A DNA stretch of 37,409 nucleotides from the NCBI GenBank assembly GCA_001313365.1, contig BBFS01000058.1:1-37409 (forward strand). The letters run 5' to 3'. Shown here piece after piece: positions 37,145-37,409 of the stretch. The stretch comes from Paenarthrobacter nitroguajacolicus JCM 14115. Lineage in GTDB: Bacteria > Actinomycetota > Actinomycetes > Actinomycetales > Micrococcaceae. The notes beneath the pieces are model-generated. The model had not been told where the DNA came from. It saw only the letters and a program-made list of their open reading frames with translations, and made no database searches. Position 1 is the stretch's first letter. Each line of letters opens with the position of its first letter. The position numbers and the translations under genes are program-made.

Positions 37145-37409
37145 CAAACTCATTCGCTGCAAAGGCGAGGTCGCCTCTTCCTAACGCCGCGAGACGGGAT
37201 TCAAGGTCGCCGGACGCCGCGCCTCTTTTAAAAGCCCAAAAGACGTCGATTGCACGGATATATACAACAAGGAGCGGGTCATCGAACGGGATCTCTAGGT
37301 CTTCGAGGTTCTCCCCGGACCTTAGCTGTTGCTCCAGATCCATCCACTGTCCGTGGCTCTGGCCGACTCTTCCCACGAGGTGTCATAACGGAATGCACTT
37401 GGCCCGATC
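37116..37409 (-). CDS. C-terminal part of the thymidylate-synthase-like gene (wraps from position 1)
   Basis: If the window is circular, the frame leaving position 1 (QGQDMLSDE) continues here as IGPSAFRYDTSWEE, then after one missing G near 37374 as VGQSHGQWMDLEQQLRSGEN, LEDLEIPFDDPLLVVYIRAI, DVFWAFKRGAASGDLESRLA, ALGRGDLAFAANEFVRRARA and a stop at 37116. The join preserves the codon frame and yields a helical C-terminal extension. Standing alone, this frame has no good start. It overlaps the 3' end of the HMUDK_hel gene by 29 bases. Confidence 0.6.

Noticed and set aside
1..37409. G7/C7 runs as phase-variable switches or programmed frameshift sites
   Set aside because: They occur in housekeeping-type genes, transfer genes and intergenic DNA alike, on both strands, and correcting them to shorter lengths restores conserved motifs. 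Sequencing error explains them better.

Overview
The window reads as one mobilisable or conjugative plasmid of a high-GC actinobacterium. Gene style and order suggest an Arthrobacter-like member of the Micrococcaceae. The window may be the complete circle: the thymidylate-synthase-like gene that runs off the left edge on the minus strand continues, without a stop at the join, into the minus-strand frame at the right edge.

Sequence quality shapes everything below. Runs of G or C are repeatedly too long (very often exactly 7), and some 3-base runs are one base short. These sites coincide with breaks of reading frame inside clearly conserved genes. I therefore annotate genes across the breaks and treat the frameshifts as probable sequencing error, not as biology. 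Coordinates are start-to-stop of the reconstructed gene.

Layout. (1) 1-5236, minus strand: a tightly coupled operon of an unknown protein, a thymidylate-synthase-like enzyme, an AcpS-like phosphopantetheinyl transferase, an XRE regulator, a fusion of an ImmA/IrrE (M78) protease to a chagasin-like (I42) cysteine-protease inhibitor, a papain-like (C1) protease without a propeptide, a dTMP-kinase-like protein and a second thymidylate-synthase-like enzyme. Across the window join, a 5-hmdU-DNA-kinase helical-domain (HMUDK_hel) protein (36056-37144, plus) converges on it. This is the best candidate for an undescribed system: nucleotide or DNA-base chemistry plus a protease held by its own inhibitor. 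(2) 5324-8877: plasmid maintenance: ParA, an RHH partner, a small third protein, arrays of ACTCAAATGAGT-type palindromes, a putative Rep protein and two small DNA-binding proteins. (3) 9195-20370, plus strand: an actinobacterial type IV secretion/conjugation operon (M23 hydrolase, lipoprotein, ParA-like ATPase, VirB2-like pilin, TrbL/VirB6-like channel, SCO6880-like protein, VirB4-like ATPase, VirD4/TraG coupling protein, DUF4913 protein). (4) 21160-24046: an alpha/beta hydrolase with an Asp nucleophile coupled to an NCS1 permease, behind two copies of a TetR-type operator. (5) 24438-28561: relaxase, MobC, accessory proteins and an oriT-like region dense in inverted repeats. (6) 29024-34510: choline/glycine-betaine genes (TetR regulator, betA, betB, truncated permease, truncated cyclodeaminase). 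(7) 34510-35681: a rearrangement junction and a serine resolvase.

Together the plasmid carries its own maintenance and transfer, a catabolic or osmoprotectant cargo under a shared TetR-type operator, and one probable conflict or DNA-modification locus. No rRNA, tRNA, CRISPR array or intact insertion sequence was seen.
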